Source: a virus. Taken from it: 30,411 nucleotides of DNA. Below the pieces are notes generated by a model. The model saw only the letters and a program-made list of their open reading frames with translations. It did no database searches and was not told the origin of the DNA. The stretch covers positions 1 through 30,411 of the IMG/VR virus record IMGVR_UViG_3300017758_002219; one strand, given 5' to 3'. A program made the position numbers and the translations under genes. Positions 23,697 to 30,411 of this stretch are shown one piece after another (positions within the stretch are counted from its first letter, which is position 1; each line of letters starts with the position of its first letter).

Positions 23697-24015
23697 TGAT
23701 GGCATAACGTACAAAGCACGTATGAGTCTTGACACTTGTATTCGTATTGAGCAAACATTAGGTATTGGTATTATAAAATTAGGTAACCTATTAGCTAACA
23801 CCGACATTACTCTTACTCAAATTATTCAAGTTATCACTCTTGCTATAAGAGGTGGTGGTAATGACGTAAAAGAAAAAGATATAAAAAAATTAATATCTGA
23901 TATAGGATTAATAGAGGCAATTAAAATAACTGGTGAGCTTGTAGCTTTAGCATTAAACGTTGATGATAATACAGAAACTGATGATGAAAAAAAAAGCGAC
24001 AAGGAATCAAGTTAG
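23653..24015 (+). CDS. Tail assembly chaperone, first frame (lambda gpG analogue; GTA gp10-like)
   Basis: The 120-residue protein resembles the GTA gp10 / phage tail chaperone family: LTFNDGITYKARMSLDTCIRIEQTLGIGIIKLGN, then LTQIIQVITLAIRGGG and IGLIEAIKITGELVALAL. The N-terminal beta hairpin with 'L..R' and the helices match that group. GGAG lies upstream within the previous gene. Near its 3' end, nine As (23987-23995) allow a -1 shift into a second chaperone domain. The C-terminal residues after the slip (SDKESS) are low-complexity. Confidence 0.82.
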   Translation: MSINKLKAEKILTFNDGITYKARMSLDTCIRIEQTLGIGIIKLGNLLANTDITLTQIIQVITLAIRGGGNDVKEKDIKKLISDIGLIEAIKITGELVALALNVDDNTETDDEKKSDKESS

Positions 24016-24221
24016 ACGGAGACGCTGAATTACCATATCAACGGTGGCTTGAGGTATGTGTTGGTATGATTGGTATGAGTCCAGCTGATTTTTGGGATTC
24101 AAGTATACCTGAGATATCATTTGCTGTTAAAGGGTTTGCGGAGTTTAATGGTGGTAATAAAGATAAACCAATGAGCAAAAACGAACTTGAGGAGCTACAG
24201 GAATTATATCCTGATTATTAA
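23653..24221 (+). CDS. Tail chaperone frameshift product (lambda gpGT analogue)
   Basis: The slip occurs within A23987-A23995, a hexamer/heptamer site A-AAA-AAA in the zero frame. A -1 shift continues as AAG-CGA-CAA and reads KRQGIKLDGDAELPYQRW, CVGMIGMSPADFWDSSIPEI and SFAVKGFAEF to TAA 24219-24221, ending at the tape measure ATG. The product is about 189 aa. The 'GM.P.(D/E)FW....PE.......G' segment matches the second small chaperone of GTAs (rcc01693/Phage_TAC type). No ribosome site or good start is seen for that part alone. The order gpG-gpGT-tape measure is the conserved arrangement. Confidence 0.83.
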
Positions 24222-26171
24222 ATGGCAACTGAATTAGATACATTATTAGTTAAAATTAAAGCAGATTTGTCAGGTCTTGAAAAAGATATGTCAAAGGCTA
24301 ACAAAATTGTAGGACGGTCGACTAATAGTTTTAAAAAAGGATTCGCAAGTGCGTCAAAAAGTTTAAATAAATTTTCTGCTACAGCCACCAAAGTAGGAGC
24401 AGTATTAGCTGTCGCTCTTGGTGGTATGTTTATTAAAGGCGTTATAGACGTTGGCATACAAATAGAAAATTTAAAAGTTAGGTTAGAGGCTTTATTTGGC
24501 TCTGTTAACGAGGGTGAGAAAGCCTTTAAAAACATGTTAGAATTTGCTGGTAAAGTTCCTTTTACGTTAGGTGAAATTCAACAAGCGTCAGGCAACCTTG
24601 CTGTAGTCTCTGATGACGCTGACCATTTAGCACGAATATTAAAAATTACAGGTAACGTGGCTGCCGTTACAGGATTATCATTTCAACAAACAGCTGAACA
24701 AATTCAAAGGTCGTTTTCTGGTGGTATAGCCTCTGCTGATGTTTTTAGAGAAAGAGGCGTACGAAGTATGTTGGAATTTAAAGCTGGTGCGACAGTATCA
24801 GTAGAGGAAACTATATTAAAATTTGAAGAAGTATTTGGTGAGGGTGGACGATTCGGTAACATGACAGACGAATTGGCTAACACTTTAACAGGTACGGTAT
24901 CAATGATAAAAGATAAATATATGCAATTCCAAATTGCTGTTGGTGAGTCTTTTTTTGCAGAATTAAAAAAACAATTTAAAGACCTTGATGGATTTCTAAA
25001 TAAAAATAACCAGTCCATTAAAGACCTTGGACGTACCGTTGGTGAAAATTTAGCAAAAACTGTAAAATTCTTAGTTGACAACATTGAAAATATAAAAACT
25101 TTTTTCCAAGTGTTTGCTGGAATTGCAGTAATAAATGCACTAGCAAGATTAAAAGAAAGTTTTATAGCTTTAAATTTAGCTATGCTTTTAAACCCTGTCA
25201 TGGCTGGAGTTATGGCTGCCCTAGCTATATCTGCAGGTATTATTGCAACCATTGAATATTTTAAAGACTTAAATAATGTTATGAGAGATGTTACAGATGA
25301 GCTGGTAAAACAAAATGAGCAGTTTCGTGAGAGTCAAGGGTTACTGCAAAATTATATGAGGCGTCCACAAGCCTTAGAAAACGCTGTATTTAATGTCTTT
25401 CCAAGTGTTGACCCAGAGCGTCAAAAAGCAGAGCAGAAACGTAGAGATGAAATTAATGCGATTGTTAAAAAAAATGAGGCTATGCGTGTGTTAATTGAAA
25501 ACAATAATGTTATGGCACGTGGACAAGGAGCTTTGCAAGTAGCGTTATCACATACTAAAGATGAAATGACTGACTACCAACGTGTTATGAGTGGCGTTGC
25601 GGATGTATTTGATGGAGCTGGTAAAGCAATATCAAGAATGTTTGCTGACGCTATTGTTAAAGGTGAATCATTTAGACAAAGTATGTTAGATATATTTCAA
25701 TCTATTATTAGTCAAATTGTCGCACTAATAATTCAAATAAAACTAATAGAGCCGTTTATGGAAAATCTTGGAGATGTGTTACGTGGTACAAAAACTGCAA
25801 AAACTACTACTGGTGGCTCTGCTGATAGTGGTAAGATTATTGGTGATTTAATAAACAAAGGATTTGATTTATTTGGGTTAGCTGGTGGTGGAAGTGTTAG
25901 TCCAAACATGCCATATATGGTAGGTGAGCGTGGACCAGAAATGTTTGTTCCTAACTCTGCTGGAAATATTATTAATAACAACCAAGTTAATGGAATGGGT
26001 AGAGGTCAACCTATAGTTATTGAGCAAAACTTAAATTTCTCTACAGGTGTAAGTCAAACAGTTAGAGCTGAGATAATGAATTTGTTACCAGCTATACAAG
26101 AATCAACATTAAGTGCAGTACAAGACGCCAGATTACGAGGTGGAAGTTTTGCAAAGGACTTTGGTGGGTAA
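24222..26171 (+). CDS. Tape measure protein
   Basis: The 649-residue protein sets tail length and may help genome delivery. The N-terminal part (ELDTLLVKIKADLSGLEKDMSKAN) has the standard helical start. A hydrophobic helix (about 55-78) and another near 325-347 (PVMAGVMAALAISAGIIATIEYF) resemble the membrane segments of tape measures. The central part includes KVPFTLGEIQQASGNLAVV and FSGGIASADVFRERGVRSML. The C-terminus has the familiar AGGGSVSPNMPYMVGERGPE(M)FVP. By the usual 1.5 angstrom per residue it predicts a tail near 95-100 nm. It starts right after the chaperone stop. Confidence 0.9.
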   Translation: MATELDTLLVKIKADLSGLEKDMSKANKIVGRSTNSFKKGFASASKSLNKFSATATKVGAVLAVALGGMFIKGVIDVGIQIENLKVRLEALFGSVNEGEKAFKNMLEFAGKVPFTLGEIQQASGNLAVVSDDADHLARILKITGNVAAVTGLSFQQTAEQIQRSFSGGIASADVFRERGVRSMLEFKAGATVSVEETILKFEEVFGEGGRFGNMTDELANTLTGTVSMIKDKYMQFQIAVGESFFAELKKQFKDLDGFLNKNNQSIKDLGRTVGENLAKTVKFLVDNIENIKTFFQVFAGIAVINALARLKESFIALNLAMLLNPVMAGVMAALAISAGIIATIEYFKDLNNVMRDVTDELVKQNEQFRESQGLLQNYMRRPQALENAVFNVFPSVDPERQKAEQKRRDEINAIVKKNEAMRVLIENNNVMARGQGALQVALSHTKDEMTDYQRVMSGVADVFDGAGKAISRMFADAIVKGESFRQSMLDIFQSIISQIVALIIQIKLIEPFMENLGDVLRGTKTAKTTTGGSADSGKIIGDLINKGFDLFGLAGGGSVSPNMPYMVGERGPEMFVPNSAGNIINNNQVNGMGRGQPIVIEQNLNFSTGVSQTVRAEIMNLLPAIQESTLSAVQDARLRGGSFAKDFGG

Positions 26172-26798
26172 ATGGCAAATCCAACGTACCCACTAACAAT
26201 GCCAACCACTCCAAATTTTGTTAGAAGTGAATGGAGTATTAGTAGAGCAGTTGGTTTAAGTAAATCACCATTCTCATTTACACAACAAGCGTTTGAATAT
26301 ACAGGTGCTGTATGGACTGCGAGTGTAACTTTACCACCTATGACAAGAGCTCAAGCTGTTGAGTGGCAAGCGTTTTTTATGCAACTCCATGGGTCCTTTG
26401 GTACTTTTTTAATGGGAGACCCAGACGCAAAAAACGTTAGAGGTACAGTAGCAAATACAATAGCAGTAAATGGTAATCATGTTTTAGGAGCTTATGATAT
26501 AGCAGTTGATGGAGCTGATACCTCTGAATCTCAACTATTTAAGAAAGGTGATTATGTGCAATTTAATTCAGGAGCAACCAGTAAACTACATATGATTATT
26601 GCTGACGTTGCTAGTAACGGAAGTGGAGAGGCAACATTAACAATAGAGCCACCACTATCATCAGCTTTAAGTAATGACGCTACTGTTTCTTATGTTAGCC
26701 CGAAAGCTGTAATGAGAATGTCAAACAATGAGCTATCATGGAACGCAAGTCATATCAGCTTATATGGAGTATCTTTCTCATGCGAAGAAGTTTTATAG
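26172..26798 (+). CDS. Distal tail protein (DUF2460/GTA gp12-like position)
   Basis: The 208-residue protein has PLTMPTTPNFVRSEWSISRAVG, QQAFEYTGAVWTASVTLPPMTRAQAVEWQAFFMQLHG and GTFLMGDPDAKN. A beta domain ends in SLYGVSFSCEEVL. This pattern (P.F..S.W...R.V...SPF....Q......W....LP.M.R..A..W..F...L.G) occurs in tail-tip proteins encoded just after the tape measure. It likely forms the ring joining tail tube and hub. Its last 19 nt overlap the next gene. Confidence 0.78.
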   Translation: MANPTYPLTMPTTPNFVRSEWSISRAVGLSKSPFSFTQQAFEYTGAVWTASVTLPPMTRAQAVEWQAFFMQLHGSFGTFLMGDPDAKNVRGTVANTIAVNGNHVLGAYDIAVDGADTSESQLFKKGDYVQFNSGATSKLHMIIADVASNGSGEATLTIEPPLSSALSNDATVSYVSPKAVMRMSNNELSWNASHISLYGVSFSCEEVL

Positions 26799-27322
26799 TC
26801 TTTTTATTTATTATGTTATTAGTTTTAACCTTTGCAACTATGAAATCTTATGGTGCTGACTCAACTGTTAATTATAAAAACCAGCCTGTACCAAGTGCCA
26901 TATCTGCTAGTGTTCAAAGCTACTCGCAAATGATTTGCTCTTTCCCAGTTGTTGGAGCTGTTCAAACATCCGTTGTTGGTATATCAACAGGAACAACATT
27001 TACTGATTGGAATTGCGAGAGACGAGCTTTAAGTAATAGCCTTTCTAAAGCTGGATTAAAAGTGGCTAGCATATCTGTTTTATGTGCTGGTAGTAAAGCC
27101 GTCTGGAGTGCTATGTTACATAGTGGAACGCCTTGCAGTATATGGAATGGTAAAAAAGCATTGATTGGTAGCGAGGCAATTAAACATTATAAAATGATGG
27201 GGTATATTAACGATTATGGTCAAATTATTAGATATCCTGATTATTTGGGTACTGATTACAATGTTAGTAATTACAGCCACTCAAAAGGTCAGGGCAACGG
27301 AAACGACAAATATCCTAAATAA
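26780..27322 (+). CDS. Exported Cys-containing protein of unknown role
   Basis: From ATG 26780 (180 aa) the protein begins with a signal peptide: RR, then FIVFLFIMLLVLTFATM, with cleavage probably near SYGA-DS. The mature part has SYSQMICSFPVVGAVQTSVVG, FTDWNCERRALSNSLSKAGLKVASISVLCAGSKAVWSAMLHSGTPCS. The 'AVQT...G.S.GT...D.NCER..L...L...G.KVA..S..C.....W.AM...GTPC' pattern recurs in phage hypothetical proteins, but I know no function. The ATG at 26738 would add 14 residues without signal character. GGAG lies 10 nt before 26780. Periplasmic or lysis-related action is possible. Confidence 0.7.
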   Translation: MRRSFIVFLFIMLLVLTFATMKSYGADSTVNYKNQPVPSAISASVQSYSQMICSFPVVGAVQTSVVGISTGTTFTDWNCERRALSNSLSKAGLKVASISVLCAGSKAVWSAMLHSGTPCSIWNGKKALIGSEAIKHYKMMGYINDYGQIIRYPDYLGTDYNVSNYSHSKGQGNGNDKYPK

Positions 27323-28895
27323 CGGCTCTTTTGATAACCAGACTAATGGCTGGGAATTAGATGGAAATGTTGATTATGATAATAATACTTATTCTGGTGG
27401 TATATCAAAGTCAGTTAGATTTAGCAGTTCAGTTGGTGGCTCAATATCACAAACTATAACTTTAGATAATATAGTTGCAGATGAAAAATATGTTGCTCAA
27501 GTGCATGGAAGTATTTTATCTATTGGCTGTAATAATGAGGGAGATTTATGGTGTACGACTACTGGCACAGCAAATAATCTTGACCCTGTTAACACAACAA
27601 TTACATTTAAAACCAAAACACAAGAAGAAACATTAAATTATAATTTTACCAGTGATTATAATGATGGAACAATTACATCTACATTCACAATTAATTTAAA
27701 TAATGATTTTCACATAAACGAGACGATTATTGATGTTAATGTCTTTGGTGCTGATACTGGAGACAAGACAGGGCAATTTGGCACAATTATAGACGATTTA
27801 ACCCTGACTTTAACACTTGCTGACCTTGTCGTAGCTCAAACAACTGAAATCAGCGAAATAACGCAAATAACAGCACCAGAGAGCATTATTGGTGGCTTGG
27901 ATAGCGTATCTATTGTTGACACGCTCTCAAGTGGAATAATTGACATAAATCCACCAGAGGATATACAGGTTGCAAATTTGTCGCCACAAATATCTGTCAT
28001 ATCTGATATAAGAACAGAGCAAATGAATATGGAAATTGCTGATGTTGGTATTAACAATGATATGCCAACTTCTATTGATGTTGGAGCAGATGTGCCTGTT
28101 GATGATAATATGCTTGATATGGATATGCCAGATATTGAAATGCCTGATATTCAAATGCCAGATAATTTGCCAGAAATAAATGACATACAGATTGAATCTG
28201 TAAATGAAATACAAAATGAGCCAGAAACATTACAAGAAATTAGAGAAGAAATACCAGAAAATAATATTGAAGAACTTCCAACAGAACTAGAAGAAACAAA
28301 TATGGAAGAAGATTTAAAGGAGAATCAAAATGAACAGCAAGAGGAAACAGCAACTGAGAATGAGGAAGTTGATGGAGCAAATGAAGAAAGCGAGTTATCA
28401 GACGACAGCTCAACCGAAGAAAAAGAGCCAGAGCCAAAAGAAGAAATAAGTGAAAACGAGGAAAAAGAATCTGAAGAAAAAGAGGAAACTGCTGAAGAAG
28501 AAGTAAAAGAGGAGCCAAGTGCAAATGATGAAAAGGTTGTTAAAACAGCAAAATCAAGCAAATCTGAAAAGAAACAAGGCTCTAATTCGCCTAAATCAAG
28601 CGATAAAAAAACTTCTGTTGCTAGTACTACCCTTAAAATTAAGTCGAACATTGTAATTCAAGACATTGACATCAAGACAATCGTTAGCTTTAATAAGGAA
28701 TATTTTGAGGTAAAAATAACTGATACATTAGATTTAACAACAACGGAGATAGACTTTTATGACGGACAAGGATTCAACAATACAGCTTACGCCCAAAATA
28801 ATATTGATTTTTTTGCTCTCGATTGCAAGTCCGATTGCTGGGGGAATATACACGTTCGCACAAATGCAATCCAGATTGAACAATTTAGAAGATAG
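27216..28895 (+). CDS. Exported acidic low-complexity protein with N-terminal beta-sandwich
   Basis: From ATG 27216 the protein is 559 aa, with a hydrophobic leader (LLDILIIWVLITMLVITA) and likely cleavage after KVRA. Residues about 33-195 form a CBM-like jelly-roll pattern (ILNNGSFDNQTNGWELDGN, SVRFSSSVGGSISQTITLD, TFKTKTQEETLNYNF, FGTIIDDLTLTL). Next comes a helix/linker with MPD repeats (about 295-312: MDMPDIEMPDIQMPD). An Asp/Glu/Lys-rich stretch follows (about 330-460), then a Lys/Ser part and a small beta C-terminus with two Cys. It overlaps the upstream gene by 107 nt and the next by 137 nt in other frames. No family is recognised for the whole. It could be an envelope protein or a virion adhesin. 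Confidence 0.7.
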   Translation: MVKLLDILIIWVLITMLVITATQKVRATETTNILNNGSFDNQTNGWELDGNVDYDNNTYSGGISKSVRFSSSVGGSISQTITLDNIVADEKYVAQVHGSILSIGCNNEGDLWCTTTGTANNLDPVNTTITFKTKTQEETLNYNFTSDYNDGTITSTFTINLNNDFHINETIIDVNVFGADTGDKTGQFGTIIDDLTLTLTLADLVVAQTTEISEITQITAPESIIGGLDSVSIVDTLSSGIIDINPPEDIQVANLSPQISVISDIRTEQMNMEIADVGINNDMPTSIDVGADVPVDDNMLDMDMPDIEMPDIQMPDNLPEINDIQIESVNEIQNEPETLQEIREEIPENNIEELPTELEETNMEEDLKENQNEQQEETATENEEVDGANEESELSDDSSTEEKEPEPKEEISENEEKESEEKEETAEEEVKEEPSANDEKVVKTAKSSKSEKKQGSNSPKSSDKKTSVASTTLKIKSNIVIQDIDIKTIVSFNKEYFEVKITDTLDLTTTEIDFYDGQGFNNTAYAQNNIDFFALDCKSDCWGNIHVRTNAIQIEQFRR

Positions 28896-29091
28896 CGTTT
28901 CAAGTATTCCTAGTGGAGATAATTCTGCAATACTTGAAAGAATTACTACAGTTGAAATAAACTCAACTAATAACAAAACATCTATTGATAAAATAGACGC
29001 TGATATAGATAAGATTGTTGAGCATGTTGACAAGTCATTTAAGACAGTTACTGAATCATTGAACGCTAATCCACTTTCATTAGGTAACTAA
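28759..29091 (+). CDS. Membrane protein with coiled-coil, lysis-module
   Basis: The 110-residue protein has one membrane helix (about 13-34: KIILIFLLSIASPIAGGIY) and then a coiled-coil region (MQSRLNNLEDSVSSI, then TTVEINSTNNKTSIDKIDADIDKIVEHVD). GGAG lies 10 nt before the ATG, within the 3' end of the previous gene. Size, single TM and coiled coil suggest a holin partner, spanin-like or anchoring role. It adjoins the XhlA-like and holin genes, so a lysis role is plausible but not shown. Confidence 0.62.
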   Translation: MTDKDSTIQLTPKIILIFLLSIASPIAGGIYTFAQMQSRLNNLEDSVSSIPSGDNSAILERITTVEINSTNNKTSIDKIDADIDKIVEHVDKSFKTVTESLNANPLSLGN

Positions 29092-29092
29092 T

Positions 29093-29296
29093 ATGACAAA
29101 ATCTGAAAAAGAATGTTTGTTAAGGCTTGAAGAAAAGTTAGACCAAGTACAAAAATCAGTTGAGAAGAATGCAAAAGAAATATCAGATTTAAAAGCTACA
29201 GTCAATATGGGAAAGGGTGCAGTCAAAGCATTGGTTTGGATTGGTAGTTCTTTAACCGTTATAGCTGGATTATTTAAATATGGAGATGGTATATGA
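29093..29296 (+). CDS. XhlA-like small membrane protein
   Basis: The 67-residue protein has a charged coiled coil (ECLLRLEEKLDQVQKSVEKNAKEISDL) followed by a short link and a C-terminal helix (GAVKALVWIGSSLTVIAGLF). This is the XhlA/hemolysin-like holin-partner arrangement. It begins 2 nt after the upstream stop, and its own stop overlaps the holin start by 4 nt (ATGA). Direct work with the holin is therefore likely. Confidence 0.7.
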   Translation: MTKSEKECLLRLEEKLDQVQKSVEKNAKEISDLKATVNMGKGAVKALVWIGSSLTVIAGLFKYGDGI

Positions 29297-29706
29297 TAGG
29301 ATTAATAGCTAGTTCGTTGACTAAGGTTGTTGGTACTTATTTTGAAAATAAGTCCCAAGAGTCGGTTGCCAAGGCTGGTCTTAAAAAAGCAGAAATTGAG
29401 GCTAAAACAACTGTTGCCAAAGCTGTAGCTGATGGAAAACTAGAGGCTAACAAATTAAATGCTCAATGGGAAAATAAAGCTGTTGAGTCATTATCAGGAA
29501 GTTGGAAAGATGAATTTATCACAATAGTTGTTTTATCGCCTTGTATACTTATTTTTTTTCCTAACTTTCAACCGTACGTTCGATTAGGTTTTGATATATT
29601 AGGTACGTTACCAGACTGGTATATTAATTTAATTTATATCACAGTTTGTGCTGGACTAGGTCTTAAAGGAGTAGGTGGAATTTCTAAATTTATGAGGAAA
29701 AAATAA
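29293..29706 (+). CDS. Holin, GTA 3-TM family-like
   Basis: The 137-residue protein has an N-terminal helix rich in Ala/Lys (ESVAKAGLKKAEIEAKTTVAKAVADGK). Then comes the family core SWKDEFITIVVLSPCILIFFP (about 75-95), a second segment RLGFDILGTLPDWYINLIYI and a third, ITVCAGLGLKGVGG. The 'SWKDEF.T(I/L)V......PDWY' pattern is that of the 3-TM holins used for gene transfer agent release and by many phages of alphaproteobacteria. It should form inner-membrane holes for the M15 endolysin. Confidence 0.85.
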   Translation: MIGLIASSLTKVVGTYFENKSQESVAKAGLKKAEIEAKTTVAKAVADGKLEANKLNAQWENKAVESLSGSWKDEFITIVVLSPCILIFFPNFQPYVRLGFDILGTLPDWYINLIYITVCAGLGLKGVGGISKFMRKK

Positions 29707-29843
29707 TGTTTGACACAATAAAACATGGCGTTAAAAAAGTTGTAAAAACAGTAAAAGATATTTTTTACAACGTCCCTGACGGCTTAATGTTTGTACTTCA
29801 ATCAAGTGTTATTACTATATTTTGGATTACTGTTATCTGCTAA
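29706..29843 (+). CDS. Small membrane peptide after holin
   Basis: This 45-residue frame starts in the holin stop (TAATG). It has a basic amphipathic N-terminal helix (FDTIKHGVKKVVKTVKDIFY) and a C-terminal membrane helix (LMFVLQSSVITIFWITVIC). No family is recognised. Translational coupling to the holin supports a real gene, perhaps a lysis accessory. It is the last rightward gene before the convergent junction. Confidence 0.55.
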   Translation: MFDTIKHGVKKVVKTVKDIFYNVPDGLMFVLQSSVITIFWITVIC

Positions 29844-29891
29844 CAGCAAAGCAAAATATAAATATCATTACACATAAAAGTAATAATTGAC

Positions 29892-30092
29892 TCATTTTTG
29901 CACCTCGTCTTTTGTTATTGTTTTTGATAAAGCGTACGCTTGGTTTAAATTACTGACTATTATAATAAGGTTTGTAATCTCATTAATTTGCTCTTTTGTA
30001 CCTTTACATTCTGCCATTAATTTTTTTATTTTTGTTACAGTATGTGCTATCTCATTTTCAATATTTGCTGTTATTGTTTCCATAGTAGTCAT
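29892..30092 (-). CDS. Hypothetical helical protein (leftward)
   Basis: The 66-residue protein on the minus strand starts at 30092 (MTTMETITANIENEIAHTVTKIKKLM...) after GGAGATAATAAT. It overlaps nothing and is fully helical, with a likely coiled coil ending in SKTITKDEVQK. The longer minus-strand frame that begins near 30131 overlaps the upstream gene's 3' end, so the shorter start is preferred. It lies 4 nt after the oxygenase stop, and its GGAG lies over that stop region. They form one leftward operon that faces the lysis genes. Confidence 0.65.
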   Translation of the reverse strand: MTTMETITANIENEIAHTVTKIKKLMAECKGTKEQINEITNLIIIVSNLNQAYALSKTITKDEVQK

Positions 30093-30096
30093 ATTA

Positions 30097-30411
30097 TTAT
30101 CTCCATGATTCGCCAAATACCCATGCAACAATTACTTTTCTAATACCTTTAGTAACAGGGGTAATGCGGTGATTTAAAAATGATGTAAATGCAATCAGTC
30201 GGTCAGGAGTACTCTTTGCTGTATATATATTTCCAGCGTCAGAAAAAAATTGTAACTCTCCACCCTCGTAACCCTCGTTTAATACCCACGATATAGATAT
30301 CTTACGTGTAGACGCAAGGTTAGACCCGATATCAGTATGCCAATCGTATTTACCACCCTTGTGATATTCAAGATATTGTATATCTTGGATTCCTGATAAT
30401 TTATAATTAAT
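30097..30411 (-). CDS. 2-oxoglutarate/Fe(II) oxygenase, C-terminal part (prolyl hydroxylase-like)
   Basis: A minus-strand frame open to the right edge gives 104 residues, ending at TAA (30099-30097). It shows the double-stranded beta-helix core of P4H-type dioxygenases: YLEYHKGGKYDWHTDIGS with the HxD iron ligands, then RKISISWVLNEGYEGGELQFF, AFTSFLNH for the distal His, and TPVTKGIRKVIVAW with the 2-oxoglutarate-binding Arg. The N-terminus is outside the window. Such PKHD-type oxygenases are common in marine phages, and their substrate is unsettled. A protein target is the default guess. Confidence 0.88.
   Translation of the reverse strand: MNYKLSGIQDIQYLEYHKGGKYDWHTDIGSNLASTRKISISWVLNEGYEGGELQFFSDAGNIYTAKSTPDRLIAFTSFLNHRITPVTKGIRKVIVAWVFGESWR

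Noticed and set aside
24704-25252. Antisense frame inside the tape measure gene
   Set aside because: No Shine-Dalgarno site, composition of a codon shadow, and the + strand tape measure is clear.
28240-28651. Leu- or Ser-rich antisense frames opposite the acidic stretch
   Set aside because: They are simple reversals of GAA/GAG-rich codons and have no start signals.
29844-29891. Bidirectional terminator between the convergent genes
   Set aside because: Only a weak TGCT/AGCA pair is present near 29837-29848; no stem with T-runs was found.
1-30411. tRNA genes, integrase, attachment sites or insertion sequences
   Set aside because: No cloverleaf, recombinase motif, terminal inverted repeat or transposase was seen by eye.

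Overview
This is a stretch of a tailed double-stranded DNA phage genome with a siphovirus-type long tail (tape measure, tail tube and tail terminator genes, no sheath gene). It is strongly AT-rich, genes are packed with 1-4 nt or short overlaps, and nearly everything reads on the + strand. Several proteins resemble families known from gene transfer agents and phages of alphaproteobacteria: the tail chaperone pair, the 3-TM holin, and a DUF2163-like hub protein. Together with the low GC, this suggests a marine, probably alphaproteobacterial, host. That host call is inference only. No integrase, repressor, tRNA or CRISPR array is visible.

Layout. 1-190: 3' end of a replicative helicase. 201-3570: a tight operon, queE-queD-queC-folE-dpdA, which should make the 7-deazaguanine base preQ0 from GTP and insert it into phage DNA. 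The folE product carries an N-terminal phosphoribosyltransferase-like domain. 3563-9133: ParB-like protein, terminase small and large subunits, a long fused portal, an M15 peptidase (endolysin) and a minor head protein. 9237-11590: an island of eight small genes with strong Shine-Dalgarno sites and short hairpins. It includes a DUF2958 protein and an HTH_39-like protein, and closes with a clear rho-independent terminator at 11622-11647.

11712-14366: prohead protease, HK97-fold capsid protein and small head genes. 14370-20856: tail-tip module, with a DUF2163-like protein, a HlyC/RTX-acyltransferase-like protein, a J-like central tail protein, a tail fibre and a small protein. 20867-24221: head-tail connector, head closure, gp10-like, tail terminator, tail tube and tail chaperone with a -1 frameshift extension. 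24222-26798: tape measure and distal tail protein. 26780-28895: two exported proteins of unknown role. 28759-29843: holin/lysis-type membrane proteins. 29892-30411: a short leftward cassette with a 2OG-Fe(II) oxygenase cut by the window edge.

The most interesting points are the DNA hypermodification operon with its PRTase-FolE fusion and divergent QueD; the HlyC-like acyltransferase sitting where related phages and GTAs carry a tail peptidase; the unusual position of the tail-tip module upstream of the connector genes; the three-part portal fusion; and a well-supported slippery-site frameshift in the tail chaperone.
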